Source: Thalassotalea_A litorea
Lineage (GTDB): Bacteria > Pseudomonadota > Gammaproteobacteria > Enterobacterales > Alteromonadaceae
Length of the DNA: 64,000 nt
NCBI RefSeq assembly: GCF_043642205.1
Contig: NZ_JBHZSG010000004.1
Coordinates: forward strand, 62,001-126,000
Direction: 5' to 3'
Positions 34,425 through 43,447 of the stretch are shown here, in pieces. The notes under the pieces were generated by a model. It ran no database searches. It was not told where the DNA came from and saw only the letters and a list, made by a program, of their open reading frames with translations. Made by a program: the position numbers and the translations under genes. Positions within the stretch are counted from its first letter, which is position 1; each line of letters begins with the position of its first letter.

Positions 34425-35327
34425 ATGCAGTTATCTTTAGAACAACTTCAGGCATTCAAAGTTACCGTCGAAACCGGCAGCTTTTCAGCGGCGGCCCGAA
34501 AGCTTGGCAAGGCACAATCGTCTATCTCCGGACTGATCATGAATCTCGAAATAGATGCCGGGTTTGCCTTGTTCGACCGCTCTAGTCGGTCACCAAAATT
34601 AACGCCGGAAGGATTATCATTATTAAATGACATCAATGCGGTATTGAATAGTCATCACAACCTGACCAGCCGCATCGCTAACCTGGCACAGGAAGTGGAA
34701 CCGGAAATTGCTATTGCCATCGATAGTTTTGCATTTCCTCACACTAAGCTGCTTAAACTTACCGCCAAGTTTGAGGAAAAGTTTCCGCATACCTCACTGC
34801 TACTTTATAACTCGCCGCATCAACAGGCCTACCACCTGATTAACGAAAATAAAGTGAATCTGGCCATTGCCTTATCTCAAGATGATTATCCACAACAGTT
34901 TGCGTTTCGGGGAATAAGCCACGCCCATTACAGTACCGTTGTCAGTAAGGAGCATCCTTTAGCTCAGCTATCCGCTGTAACCCCTCAGGATTTGGCCACT
35001 TATCGACATTTGCGCATTACCGATGCCGAGGCAGGATTTCGTCGTTTTGACAGTGAGCTATCAACGTCGGTCTGGTATACCAATGACAACAATTTATTAA
35101 TAGAAGCCGTTCGCAACAGCTTTGGTTGGGCAGAATTACCGGTTGCCAGTATTAAAAAAGATTTACAGTCCGGCGCGTTGGTTAAACTCCCCACGACCCA
35201 TCAAACCGTTACCTTTCCCCACTGCGTCGATATGATCTGGCATAGTGAGGGAGCCATGGGCATTGCTTTAAACTGGTTAGTTGATGAGTTTACTGTGCTT
35301 GGCAAAGAATTAATGAGCGAGAGTTAA
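34425..35327 (+). CDS. LysR-family transcriptional regulator
   Basis: 300 residues from ATG 34425, after AAGGATAAG; the frame extends ten residues upstream without support. The N-terminal winged helix-turn-helix runs from MQLSLEQLQAFKVTVETGS with the recognition region SAAARKLGKAQSSISGLI, followed by the periplasmic-binding-like effector domain. It is divergent from the TonB receptor with a T-N11-A box between. Related boxes upstream of the lipoprotein and amidase genes suggest it controls several units of this cluster in response to an unknown ligand. Confidence 0.9.
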   Translation: MQLSLEQLQAFKVTVETGSFSAAARKLGKAQSSISGLIMNLEIDAGFALFDRSSRSPKLTPEGLSLLNDINAVLNSHHNLTSRIANLAQEVEPEIAIAIDSFAFPHTKLLKLTAKFEEKFPHTSLLLYNSPHQQAYHLINENKVNLAIALSQDDYPQQFAFRGISHAHYSTVVSKEHPLAQLSAVTPQDLATYRHLRITDAEAGFRRFDSELSTSVWYTNDNNLLIEAVRNSFGWAELPVASIKKDLQSGALVKLPTTHQTVTFPHCVDMIWHSEGAMGIALNWLVDEFTVLGKELMSES

Positions 35328-35392
35328 ATTAAGCGATCTTAGCTATGAAATATCAACAACTATGATCGCTTGAACTCGACCTTTCTGTCTAT

Positions 35393-36703
35393 TTAATCGC
35401 GATTTACCGGTATCAAAATAAGTTCTTGTTGCGGAGGAATCAGGTAACGAGCTCCGTCGTTTTCAATTACCACCATTTCTTCAACGGAAATCGTCTTCAA
35501 CGTACCATCGCCACGCTTCCAACTATGGAAGCCATCAAAGGCAAACACCATACCTTCCTTAAGTGTCTTATATGCGGCAGGTCGAACCGTTGCTCCTCGA
35601 GAACCACCAAGATTAGGCCCAGTATCATGTGCGACATACCCAACGGGGTGGCCGGTACTCCACATTACGTGTTCAGAACCATGTTCATTCATTAGTTTAC
35701 TTTGCGCGGCATCAACATCGATACCGCGAACGCCCGGCTTCATCGCCTTAAAAGCGGCGAAGCCAGCATCGCGCCCACTTTCCCAGTAATACTGTATGTT
35801 CTTAGGAGGTTCTGTTTCACCGGGTTTCAAAACATAAGCAAACCTTTGAATATCACTAACCCAGCGATCATAAAGCTTAATGCCAAAATCGGTTTGAATA
35901 ACGTCACCAGGCATGATCACTTTATCGGTGGCGTGTGAATGGCCCCTGTCAGGGCCGGAGTTTACATTTGGGTTTTGATCTGGCGCCCAGGCATCGCCAA
36001 CGCCATGTTCTGCCATTTTTTCTTTTAGGAACCTGGCAACATCGGCATCGGTTGTCTGACCCGGAATTATGGTTTGGTAAGCCTCTATTTGCCACTGTGC
36101 CGTAAGTTCCGCCGCCTTGGTCATGATCTCAACTTCTTCTGGCAGTTTTATCGACAACCATTCATAAACAACATCATCAGACGACACGAGTCGTTGCACA
36201 AAGCCCTTACCCAGATCTTGTTCTAATTGCTTTCTCTGGCTATAACTCAAACCATCTGCCTGAGCATTGGTATCTGACGAATTGATAGCGATACGTTTAA
36301 ACTGGGCTTGTTTGATAAATTCAGACGCATATTGAATGGCTGATTCACCACGTGGTACCGAAACGACTTTGTTCAATAAATTTAATTCTGCCAGCGCCGT
36401 TGACTCGCTGGAAGGGGAGAATGCGATAGAGTGAAAACCATGTTTGTCAATGTAAAACATAAATGCCGCTGTAGCGCCGGCATTTTCACAACCAACATGT
36501 TCGGCCAGCGGATCATTATTATTTTCACGACAAATAATCAACCAGGCATCGACATTGGCAGTCTGTAACGCATCGGGCAGCAACTGCTCAATGCGATTTT
36601 TCCTGATCTCTGACCAAGGATTATCTAAAGCCGGCGAAGATGCCGCGACAGCTGAGAATAGGAATAAAAATAGAACGCTGATATTGGATAATAGCTTTTT
36701 CAT
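35393..36703 (-). CDS. Exported M24-family (Xaa-Pro peptidase-like) metallopeptidase
   Basis: 436 residues with a signal peptide ending near VAASSPA. An N-terminal creatinase-like domain precedes the pita-bread catalytic domain. Expected metal ligands D272 (TDFG), D284 (SDIQR), a His in GHPVGYVAHD (352 or 359) and a C-terminal Glu (408 or 409) are present. The fourth position, normally Glu in a TIEPG-like motif, is Asp (D390 in VFAFDGFH). It probably removes residues from short peptides outside the cytoplasm. It converges with the LysR gene and lies 218 bases from the amidase, in the same catabolic cluster. Confidence 0.8.
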   Translation of the reverse strand: MKKLLSNISVLFLFLFSAVAASSPALDNPWSEIRKNRIEQLLPDALQTANVDAWLIICRENNNDPLAEHVGCENAGATAAFMFYIDKHGFHSIAFSPSSESTALAELNLLNKVVSVPRGESAIQYASEFIKQAQFKRIAINSSDTNAQADGLSYSQRKQLEQDLGKGFVQRLVSSDDVVYEWLSIKLPEEVEIMTKAAELTAQWQIEAYQTIIPGQTTDADVARFLKEKMAEHGVGDAWAPDQNPNVNSGPDRGHSHATDKVIMPGDVIQTDFGIKLYDRWVSDIQRFAYVLKPGETEPPKNIQYYWESGRDAGFAAFKAMKPGVRGIDVDAAQSKLMNEHGSEHVMWSTGHPVGYVAHDTGPNLGGSRGATVRPAAYKTLKEGMVFAFDGFHSWKRGDGTLKTISVEEMVVIENDGARYLIPPQQELILIPVNRD

Positions 36704-36921
36704 AATATAAGTTTTCTTATTGGCATTATGGTAATGAAAACAAAGTAGAGCCGTACATTCGGTGAGTGACCGGCTTTAGAACCTGTTCAATTTATGTAAG
36801 GTTATCAATGCATCGCATTGAAAGCCATCATCAAAAGAATTACTTTAGCCAATACAGAGTGGAACTATCCGATACATTCATTCAAGCCCGTCGAACCGAT
36901 ATTCACCAACGCCTTATTGAT

Positions 36922-38361
36922 TTATGGATACGAACTAGATGAAAAGCCTGGAAAGTGATTTTGATACCAGCGCAATGGTTGTAAGGTTTCCAGATATTTA
37001 CCAACCGCGAAAACCGGAGCTTCCTGATAGGGACGACCAACAATTTGCAACGAACTTGGCACCTGGTTACCACACATGCCATTAGGCATCGCTAATACCG
37101 GACACTGGCCCAGACTATTAAACGGGTAGGTCATAAACCATCCCTTGTTAGCATCCACTTGTTTGTTATTAATCATGACAGTGTCTTTTGAGTAATCAAA
37201 ATCCGCCGGGATCCGGGTCGTGGCCACCGTAGGGCAAAGCAGCACATCGTATTTGGCGAACACCGGGGCGATTTTGTCCCACATTTGACAGACATGAAGA
37301 TTAGCTTCAAACACATCATCCAAGGTAGTCGCTGCTACTTTTTCCAAGTATTGTTGTACGTATGGCGTCAATGTTGAGCGTAACTTTGGCGCCCCATGGT
37401 CACGCAACATTAACTTTCCCATTAACGAACGTTGATGCACTTTTGCAGTCTGGATAACTTGCTCATCCCAGTCGATATCGACGAGCTCAACAATGGCACC
37501 TGCTTGCTCCAGTAATTTTGCCGATGCCAGCAAATTATCAAGTATGTCCTGTTCAACCTGATAAAAACCAAGGTTTTGAGAAACCGCTATGCGCATGCCT
37601 TTGACGTTGGGTAAATCTGCCATCGGGGAAAAACTATCGGGTATCCAGGAATGAGAATCCTGAATATGGGGTCCCTTCATATGCTCATAAGCCAACAAAA
37701 TATCGTCAATACAACGAGCTAAGACACCATGGTGACAATAAGGGTCGATATTGTACGGGCTGATTTCGGCTATACGTCCGTGCGGTGGCTTGTACCCATA
37801 GATGCCGCACATAGCAGCTGGGATCCGCACCGAGCCTCCAATATCGGTACCATTGGCAAAACTGCACATGCCACTGGCAACTGCAATGGCGCTACCACCA
37901 GACGAGCCACCGCAGGTGACATCTAAATTCCAGGGATTTCGACTAATGCCCCATAAATGTGACCAGGTTGCACTGGATGCGGAAAATTCAGGCGTTGTAG
38001 TTCGCCCCAGAATACTGGCATTGGCGTTAAGCAAACGTTCCGCTGCCGGATCTGTGGTTGTGGAGATATTATCTTTGAGCAGTAATGAACCATTGGTCAT
38101 TGGCTGACCGGCAATATAAGTTTCATCCTTGATCGCCAGCTGTAACCCGGATAAGGGTTTGTATTCGCCTTGAGTATAATCTTGCTCAGCACTTTTAGCG
38201 GCGGCACGTGCCTGCTCAAAAAATACTGAGGTAAATGCATTCACCTGAGGCTCGACTTGCGCTACTTGCTGGCGATACGCGGCAAGCACCTCTACGGGTG
38301 AGACCAATTTATCGCGAAATAACGTTAGCAGCTCAGTCGCAGAGCAGAATTCTAGTGACAT
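36922..38361 (-). CDS. Amidase-signature family hydrolase
   Basis: 479 residues from ATG 38361; the frame extends to a TTG at 38385. The Ser-cisSer-Lys triad is complete: K78 in LAIKDET, S153 in GGSSGGSA and S177 in TDIGGSVRIP. The protein has no signal peptide and is cytoplasmic. It hydrolyses amide bonds of an unknown substrate. It is unlikely to be GatA because its partners gatB and gatC are absent. A LysR-type palindrome lies 71 bases upstream, linking its expression to the neighbouring regulator. Confidence 0.85.
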   Translation of the reverse strand: MSLEFCSATELLTLFRDKLVSPVEVLAAYRQQVAQVEPQVNAFTSVFFEQARAAAKSAEQDYTQGEYKPLSGLQLAIKDETYIAGQPMTNGSLLLKDNISTTTDPAAERLLNANASILGRTTTPEFSASSATWSHLWGISRNPWNLDVTCGGSSGGSAIAVASGMCSFANGTDIGGSVRIPAAMCGIYGYKPPHGRIAEISPYNIDPYCHHGVLARCIDDILLAYEHMKGPHIQDSHSWIPDSFSPMADLPNVKGMRIAVSQNLGFYQVEQDILDNLLASAKLLEQAGAIVELVDIDWDEQVIQTAKVHQRSLMGKLMLRDHGAPKLRSTLTPYVQQYLEKVAATTLDDVFEANLHVCQMWDKIAPVFAKYDVLLCPTVATTRIPADFDYSKDTVMINNKQVDANKGWFMTYPFNSLGQCPVLAMPNGMCGNQVPSSLQIVGRPYQEAPVFAVGKYLETLQPLRWYQNHFPGFSSSSYP

Positions 38362-38431
38362 GGATTTACCCGGAGAAAAACTCAATAAATTCTATCTTCT
38401 CGACATTAAACCGATAATTCCAGTGAGCTTG

Positions 38432-38448
38432 TATCGGTTAAACCGATA
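38432..38448. promoter_or_regulatory. LysR-type box upstream of the amidase gene
   Basis: TATCG-GTTAAAC-CGATA, which is also a 17-base palindrome (TATCGGTT-A-AACCGATA). Arms and 7-base centre match the boxes at 30073 and 34170. It lies between the AmiD-like gene's stop and the amidase start. Confidence 0.6.
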
Positions 38449-38462
38449 TGCAATGCCTTTCA

Positions 38463-39467
38463 TCATTGACCTGCAGAGGTTGGGGTAAACACGCCGCGAC
38501 GCTCATTGTATTCAGGGTTAAATTCAAACTCATCCTGAAAATGACAGAAAAAGTCTCCTTGTTCATTAACGGAATGAGGAAAATATTTTTCAAGCAATGC
38601 CCAAAGGGTCGCTACCGTTCGATAATCGGCAATACCATCTGTCTGCCAGGAACGAAAATGCAACTGAAAAGCACGGATAATGTCATGGGTTTGCTCATCA
38701 TAAACACCGGTCAATTCAATCCCATAACCATATTGTTTTAACGCACATTGAACCTGCGATATGTCCGGCAGCTCTTGCTGTGTCAGGTGCTGCCAATGTC
38801 GAAATAATGCCTCTTGTTCATACCAGGCACCAATGCCGTGCTGATACAGGGTATACCAGGGAAAACGTGGCCCGGGATCAGATTTCCACTCCGGTTGAAT
38901 ATCAGAGTGACCAATGACCCGTGTCGGGGTGATTTCAGGATGGCGCTTGAGAATATCCTTACTGAGTTTGATCAACAGCTGAATTTGCTGTTGTGAAAAT
39001 TCTTTATAGTCACACAGATAATCGCTGCGATAGTCGAGGCGAGGATTATCCTGCTGATACGTACAATCGGCTCGATTGACCAGTTCAATACCAATTGACT
39101 GGTCATTGATAGCATTGCGATCTTCCCACTGGCTGTCGCCAGCATGCCAGGCTCGCTGAGTTTCATCCACCAACTGATAAACCTCAAGCTTGCCTTCCTC
39201 ATAAGATTCGTCATCCGGCTCTGGAATCAGATAATGAGAACTGACGCCACCGGGAGGCTTGGTCAAAGTGGTTAACGAGCTTTGCCAGTCGCTGACCGTA
39301 TAGTGCATCACCAGAAAACGGACTCGCGAGGAATAATTTTCCGACTGAAAATCAGAATTAACGCCTGAGTTCGTTGTGGCACAGGAAGATAAGGCTGTCG
39401 TCATCGCAGCAACAAGCATTGTGCGCGACAGCCGGGGCATATTTTTTAGTGAAAATGTTTTTATCAT
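38463..39467 (-). CDS. AmiD-like N-acetylmuramoyl-L-alanine amidase, lipoprotein
   Basis: 334 residues. Signal peptide with lipobox LSSC (C29), then an amidase_2/PGRP-type zinc domain: H in FLVMHYTVSD, a SIGIELVN segment, and a second His in VIGHSDIQPEWKSDPGPRFPW. The C-terminal part (about 235-305) is a peptidoglycan-binding repeat ending in a QLHFRSWQTDGIADYRT-like motif. It is homologous to E. coli AmiD, an outer-membrane lipoprotein that cleaves the bond between MurNAc and L-Ala. It follows the 39501-40367 gene by 33 bases, in an operon begun by the large dehydrogenase. Confidence 0.85.
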   Translation of the reverse strand: MIKTFSLKNMPRLSRTMLVAAMTTALSSCATTNSGVNSDFQSENYSSRVRFLVMHYTVSDWQSSLTTLTKPPGGVSSHYLIPEPDDESYEEGKLEVYQLVDETQRAWHAGDSQWEDRNAINDQSIGIELVNRADCTYQQDNPRLDYRSDYLCDYKEFSQQQIQLLIKLSKDILKRHPEITPTRVIGHSDIQPEWKSDPGPRFPWYTLYQHGIGAWYEQEALFRHWQHLTQQELPDISQVQCALKQYGYGIELTGVYDEQTHDIIRAFQLHFRSWQTDGIADYRTVATLWALLEKYFPHSVNEQGDFFCHFQDEFEFNPEYNERRGVFTPTSAGQ

Positions 39468-39500
39468 TATTATTTAACTGATTGTTATTAAATTAATTAT

Positions 39501-40367
39501 TTATTCAGAATGAGAAAGTTGCCAACGAAAATCGTTAATTCCCCGGGCCAGTAATTGCAAGCTCGGCTGCAACGCTGCAACGATCGCCTCCGGGCTTCGG
39601 TACAAACGCATAGCCTGTTCCTGAGATGCTAATTCGAGTAACAAACCGCCACCGGCGCTGTCACCAATAATTTTTAAGGTCTGATTAGCCTGAAAACGGA
39701 ACTCATGACGGTAACCTGGGCGTGGACGAAAACCCGCTGCGAGTAAAGATTCAAGAATTTGATAATCATGAAGCAGGGAATATCCAAGGCGATAAGAGCC
39801 GGACGACAAATGCTCCGGATCGAAAATAATCTGGGTGCCACCGATGTAATTTGCCTCTAAGTCACCTTCTGCAATCAAAATATCGGCATCAAAATGCAAG
39901 GAGATAATAGAAATACCATTCTCAACGGCTTTTTTCAGCACTGTGTCATAATCACTATACGCAGCATTCACCGATGCTTTATCGTTTAACTCTCCTCGAC
40001 CAAATGTCATATCTTCAACGTTTAAAGTAAAACTGTTTAAACCAAGTTTATTGAGCTCGCTGGCCAAAACTTTTGAAGCAGGGTCGATAAACACCCGCTC
40101 TTTGCCCTGTGCACCACCAGTACCCATATTAAAATGCTCGGGTAAGGTGTGATCGGACACCAAAAGCACATCGACAGCGTCTAGTTGCGCAAGTATCTCG
40201 GCTAATGCGTTATATTCTGCGCTACCGTGATGAGACCCAGGGTTAACAACGTCAGTAACCAAAGGTCGCTGATCCAGATCACAGGTAACCTGACAAGCGC
40301 TCACCAACATAACGGCCAAGCACCCAACAATAAATGTACGAATATTTCGACTATCGACAAACTTCAT
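39501..40367 (-). CDS. Lipoprotein with divergent amidase_3-like (zinc cell-wall amidase) character
   Basis: 288 residues. Signal peptide with lipobox VSAC (C25). The GGAQGKERVFIDPASKVLASELNKLG segment resembles the EK-helix region, ISIISLHFDAD resembles the SIHADA zinc motif, and GGLLLELASQEQAMRLYRSPEAI resembles the LVE...N.EA catalytic end of N-acetylmuramoyl-L-alanine amidase type 3. Residues are substituted in several motifs, so activity is uncertain. Operon position between a FAD/Fe-S dehydrogenase and AmiD (gaps of 18 and 33 bases) supports a cell-wall-fragment theme. Confidence 0.45.
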   Translation of the reverse strand: MKFVDSRNIRTFIVGCLAVMLVSACQVTCDLDQRPLVTDVVNPGSHHGSAEYNALAEILAQLDAVDVLLVSDHTLPEHFNMGTGGAQGKERVFIDPASKVLASELNKLGLNSFTLNVEDMTFGRGELNDKASVNAAYSDYDTVLKKAVENGISIISLHFDADILIAEGDLEANYIGGTQIIFDPEHLSSGSYRLGYSLLHDYQILESLLAAGFRPRPGYRHEFRFQANQTLKIIGDSAGGGLLLELASQEQAMRLYRSPEAIVAALQPSLQLLARGINDFRWQLSHSE

Positions 40368-40385
40368 AAAAACGTCTCTAATGGT

Positions 40386-43328
40386 TTAATTATTTTTATT
40401 AACGCTGACCCTATCCAGCAGATAAACGATGGATTGATAGGCTATCTGGCCATGCTGTGACAAACCAATTTCACAGGTACGGGCATTGGACACCCCAATA
40501 TGGCAATTTTCCGGAACTTGATCCTTTAGGGAATGCAAGGCATTAGCATTGAGTTCAGGCGTAAAAAAGCCTTTGTCGCCTGCAAACCCACAACAGTGGA
40601 TATCGGCAGGCACTTTCACGTCATTGCTACAGCGCTGCGCTAACGCTAATAAGTGCTGCTCATGCCCCAGCCGTTTGGTGCTGCAGGTAATATGCAACAT
40701 CACAGGTTCATCAATAAGTTTTATTTCAAGCTTGTCTGCAACGAATTGATTAACAAACTCTGCAGCTTCATAAATCTTCAATGAATGTTTAGAGTCCGAT
40801 TCCTGCTGCTTATCCAGGTGCAAAGCGCAGGAGCTGGCATCCGTTACGACATAGAAATCTTCCCCTGATGCCATTTCATTTAAAGCACTAATCACTTGTT
40901 CGGCTTTACTGCGACTTTGCACCTTATCGCCTTTACTGGAAAATGGCATGCCGCAGCACAATTGGTTCATTGAATCTGGCACTAGCACCTCAAACCCGGC
41001 TTTTTGCAAAAGTTCGGAAAAGACCACAGGCAATGGCCGCTGGTCTTCGGCGTTACTATCGGCTGCAAATATCCGACCGGCGCATGCCGGAAAATAAATG
41101 ACTTTCGTTGCACCCGGTTTGCCAGAACCGCCATTTAATTCTGCAGCGTCTATGGCTTTTTCACTTGCGGGCATCACACCTGGATATTCAGGGATCCATC
41201 CCTTAGAAAGACTGTTTCCTAACGCCAATGCGCTTGATATCGCTTTATCTCCCACAACAGAACGGGTTTTATCCAGTGCTGATAACGACCATCGGGCCAG
41301 GGTTTGAGTGGTGGCGAATCGATTACCCAGATGCTTGCTCAACTGACGTTTTAGCGTTGAATTCTCAATAGTGTGCTGGCGATAGGCCTTAACAAATTCG
41401 CCGGTGTTAATACCCACCGGACAGCGCATACCGCAAAGTCCGGTCGCGGCACAGGTATCGATTGCCATATACGGGAAATCTTTTTTAAGCTTTTGCAATT
41501 GCAGCTGCCATTGCTGGCGCAATTTCGGGGCCAGCGACGTATCCGCAAGTAAGGCTTTTAATTCTGCGATTCGACGCCACACACTAATGCGCTGACGAGG
41601 GGTTAGCGTTAATCCATTTGACGGACACACTGGCTCACAAAATCCACACTCAATGCAGGTATCGATGATGTCATCGGCTTGAGGCATGATTTTAAGATTT
41701 TTTACATGCGCGGCGGGATCGTCATTAATAATAACGCCAGGATTTAGGATGTTATCAGGATCGAACAATGCCTTAATATCTAACATCAGCTGATAGGCTT
41801 TTTCGCCCCATTCCTGACGAACAAATGGCGCCATGTTGCGCCCGGTACCATGTTCGGCCTTTAACGAGCCATTAAATCGGTCGACCACAAGTTCACTTAC
41901 CGCCCCCATAAACCGCTGATAACGACTCGTCTGTTCATCACTGGCAAAGGCCTGAGTAAACACGAAATGCAGGTTTCCATCGAGCGCATGCCCAAAAATA
42001 ATCGCTTCGTCATAGTTAAACTCAACGAAGAGTTTCTGCAGCGCCAGCACGGCTTGAGCCAGGTCTTCAATCGCGAAGGCGACATCTTCAATAATTACCG
42101 TCGTGCCTTTTTCACGATGTGCGCCTACCGACGGGAACGTCCCTTTGCGAATATTCCACAACTCAGTATTGCGCGCTGTATCGGTACTGAAATCCAAAGA
42201 CAGATATAAATCTGAATGGCGGTCGGCCAGCAACTGACGAACCTTATCGACTTTAGATTGCAGACTATGTTCGTCGTCCGTCTGAACTTCAATAAGCAAT
42301 GCTGCGCCGACATTGGGTAAATCATCGAGTTTATCTTTCAATAAGGGGTGGTTATCTACGGACAACAAGGCTTTGTTATCAAGCAGCTCAACCGCAGCTA
42401 CTGAGCATTCGGCAAGCTTAGGCACCAGTTCACAGGCATGATGAATATCCTTAAAAATTAACAGAGCAGCGCTTTTTAACGAATGATCCACTACCGTGTG
42501 ATAAGTAATATCTGCAATAAAACCTAAGGTACCCTCAGAGCCGATCAACAGGTGTTTGATAATATCAATACCATCGTGATAATCGAGCAGGGCATTAATG
42601 CCATAACCGGTCGTATTTTTCAGCCGATACTTATGGGCAATTTGCGCGCTGAGTTCATCATCGTCTGCAACTTGTCGGGCTAATTCTAGCAAGCCGTGAT
42701 ACAACTCAGGCTTTTCAGTGATGAAGGTATCACAACTTTGCGGATCGCTGGTATCGAGCAGAGTACCGTCGGCAAATACGACGGTGATATCCGCTAGCGT
42801 ATGGTAAGAGTTTTGTTTGACACCGCAGCACATACCGGACGAGTTATTAGCAGCGATCCCGCCAATTTTACAGGTATCAATAGAGGCCGGATCCGGGCCG
42901 ATTTTTCGTCCAAAGGGTTTCAGAATTTGATTAACCTGACTACCAATTAGTCCAGGCTGCAACTTTATCTTTTTGCCCTGCTCGATAATCTCTAAATCGC
43001 ACCAGTTGTCGCTGAGAATGATTAACACCGAATCGGTAATCGCCTGACCGGAAAGACTGGTGCCCGCCGCCCGAAACGTAACCGCCACCTTATAGGCAGT
43101 GGCCAGCGCCAGCACTTGGCGCATTTGCGCTAACGAATCAATGCGCAGAATATATTGCGGCACCAACCGATAAAAAGACGCGTCGGTACCATAGGCATAG
43201 CGGCGAGTATAATCATCAATGATCTGAGCAGGCGCAAGGAAGTCGGCGACTTTTGCAATAAAAGTCACCATTTTCGAAGTTGTATTTTGCGATCGTTGTT
43301 GAGTGCTCAACTGCACGCTATGCGGCAT
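40386..43328 (-). CDS. FAD-linked, Fe-S-containing 2-hydroxyacid dehydrogenase (Dld-II/YdiJ-like)
   Basis: 980 residues, soluble. Order of parts: FAD-binding_4 domain (about 40-270, with FRAAGTSLSGQA), FAD-linked oxidase C domain (to about 540), a ferredoxin-like part with CIECGFCEPVCP and CAATGLCGMRCP, and two CCG-type cysteine-rich domains (CCGMPFSSKGD and CCGFAGDKGF). The family oxidises D-lactate or D-2-hydroxyglutarate and passes electrons to the quinone pool. D-lactate is released when MurNAc is degraded, which would fit the adjacent amidase genes, but that is inference. First gene of a three-gene operon. Confidence 0.85.
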   Translation of the reverse strand: MPHSVQLSTQQRSQNTTSKMVTFIAKVADFLAPAQIIDDYTRRYAYGTDASFYRLVPQYILRIDSLAQMRQVLALATAYKVAVTFRAAGTSLSGQAITDSVLIILSDNWCDLEIIEQGKKIKLQPGLIGSQVNQILKPFGRKIGPDPASIDTCKIGGIAANNSSGMCCGVKQNSYHTLADITVVFADGTLLDTSDPQSCDTFITEKPELYHGLLELARQVADDDELSAQIAHKYRLKNTTGYGINALLDYHDGIDIIKHLLIGSEGTLGFIADITYHTVVDHSLKSAALLIFKDIHHACELVPKLAECSVAAVELLDNKALLSVDNHPLLKDKLDDLPNVGAALLIEVQTDDEHSLQSKVDKVRQLLADRHSDLYLSLDFSTDTARNTELWNIRKGTFPSVGAHREKGTTVIIEDVAFAIEDLAQAVLALQKLFVEFNYDEAIIFGHALDGNLHFVFTQAFASDEQTSRYQRFMGAVSELVVDRFNGSLKAEHGTGRNMAPFVRQEWGEKAYQLMLDIKALFDPDNILNPGVIINDDPAAHVKNLKIMPQADDIIDTCIECGFCEPVCPSNGLTLTPRQRISVWRRIAELKALLADTSLAPKLRQQWQLQLQKLKKDFPYMAIDTCAATGLCGMRCPVGINTGEFVKAYRQHTIENSTLKRQLSKHLGNRFATTQTLARWSLSALDKTRSVVGDKAISSALALGNSLSKGWIPEYPGVMPASEKAIDAAELNGGSGKPGATKVIYFPACAGRIFAADSNAEDQRPLPVVFSELLQKAGFEVLVPDSMNQLCCGMPFSSKGDKVQSRSKAEQVISALNEMASGEDFYVVTDASSCALHLDKQQESDSKHSLKIYEAAEFVNQFVADKLEIKLIDEPVMLHITCSTKRLGHEQHLLALAQRCSNDVKVPADIHCCGFAGDKGFFTPELNANALHSLKDQVPENCHIGVSNARTCEIGLSQHGQIAYQSIVYLLDRVSVNKNN

Positions 43329-43447
43329 GAAAAGGCAGACCAGAGTTAAAAAACAATCCTTAGTTTATACCTTGGACTGACCATAAAAACAAGGAACGAT
43401 TATTCTTGAAACGCAAATACTAAAAGAATAATTAATTCCTGCTAATT

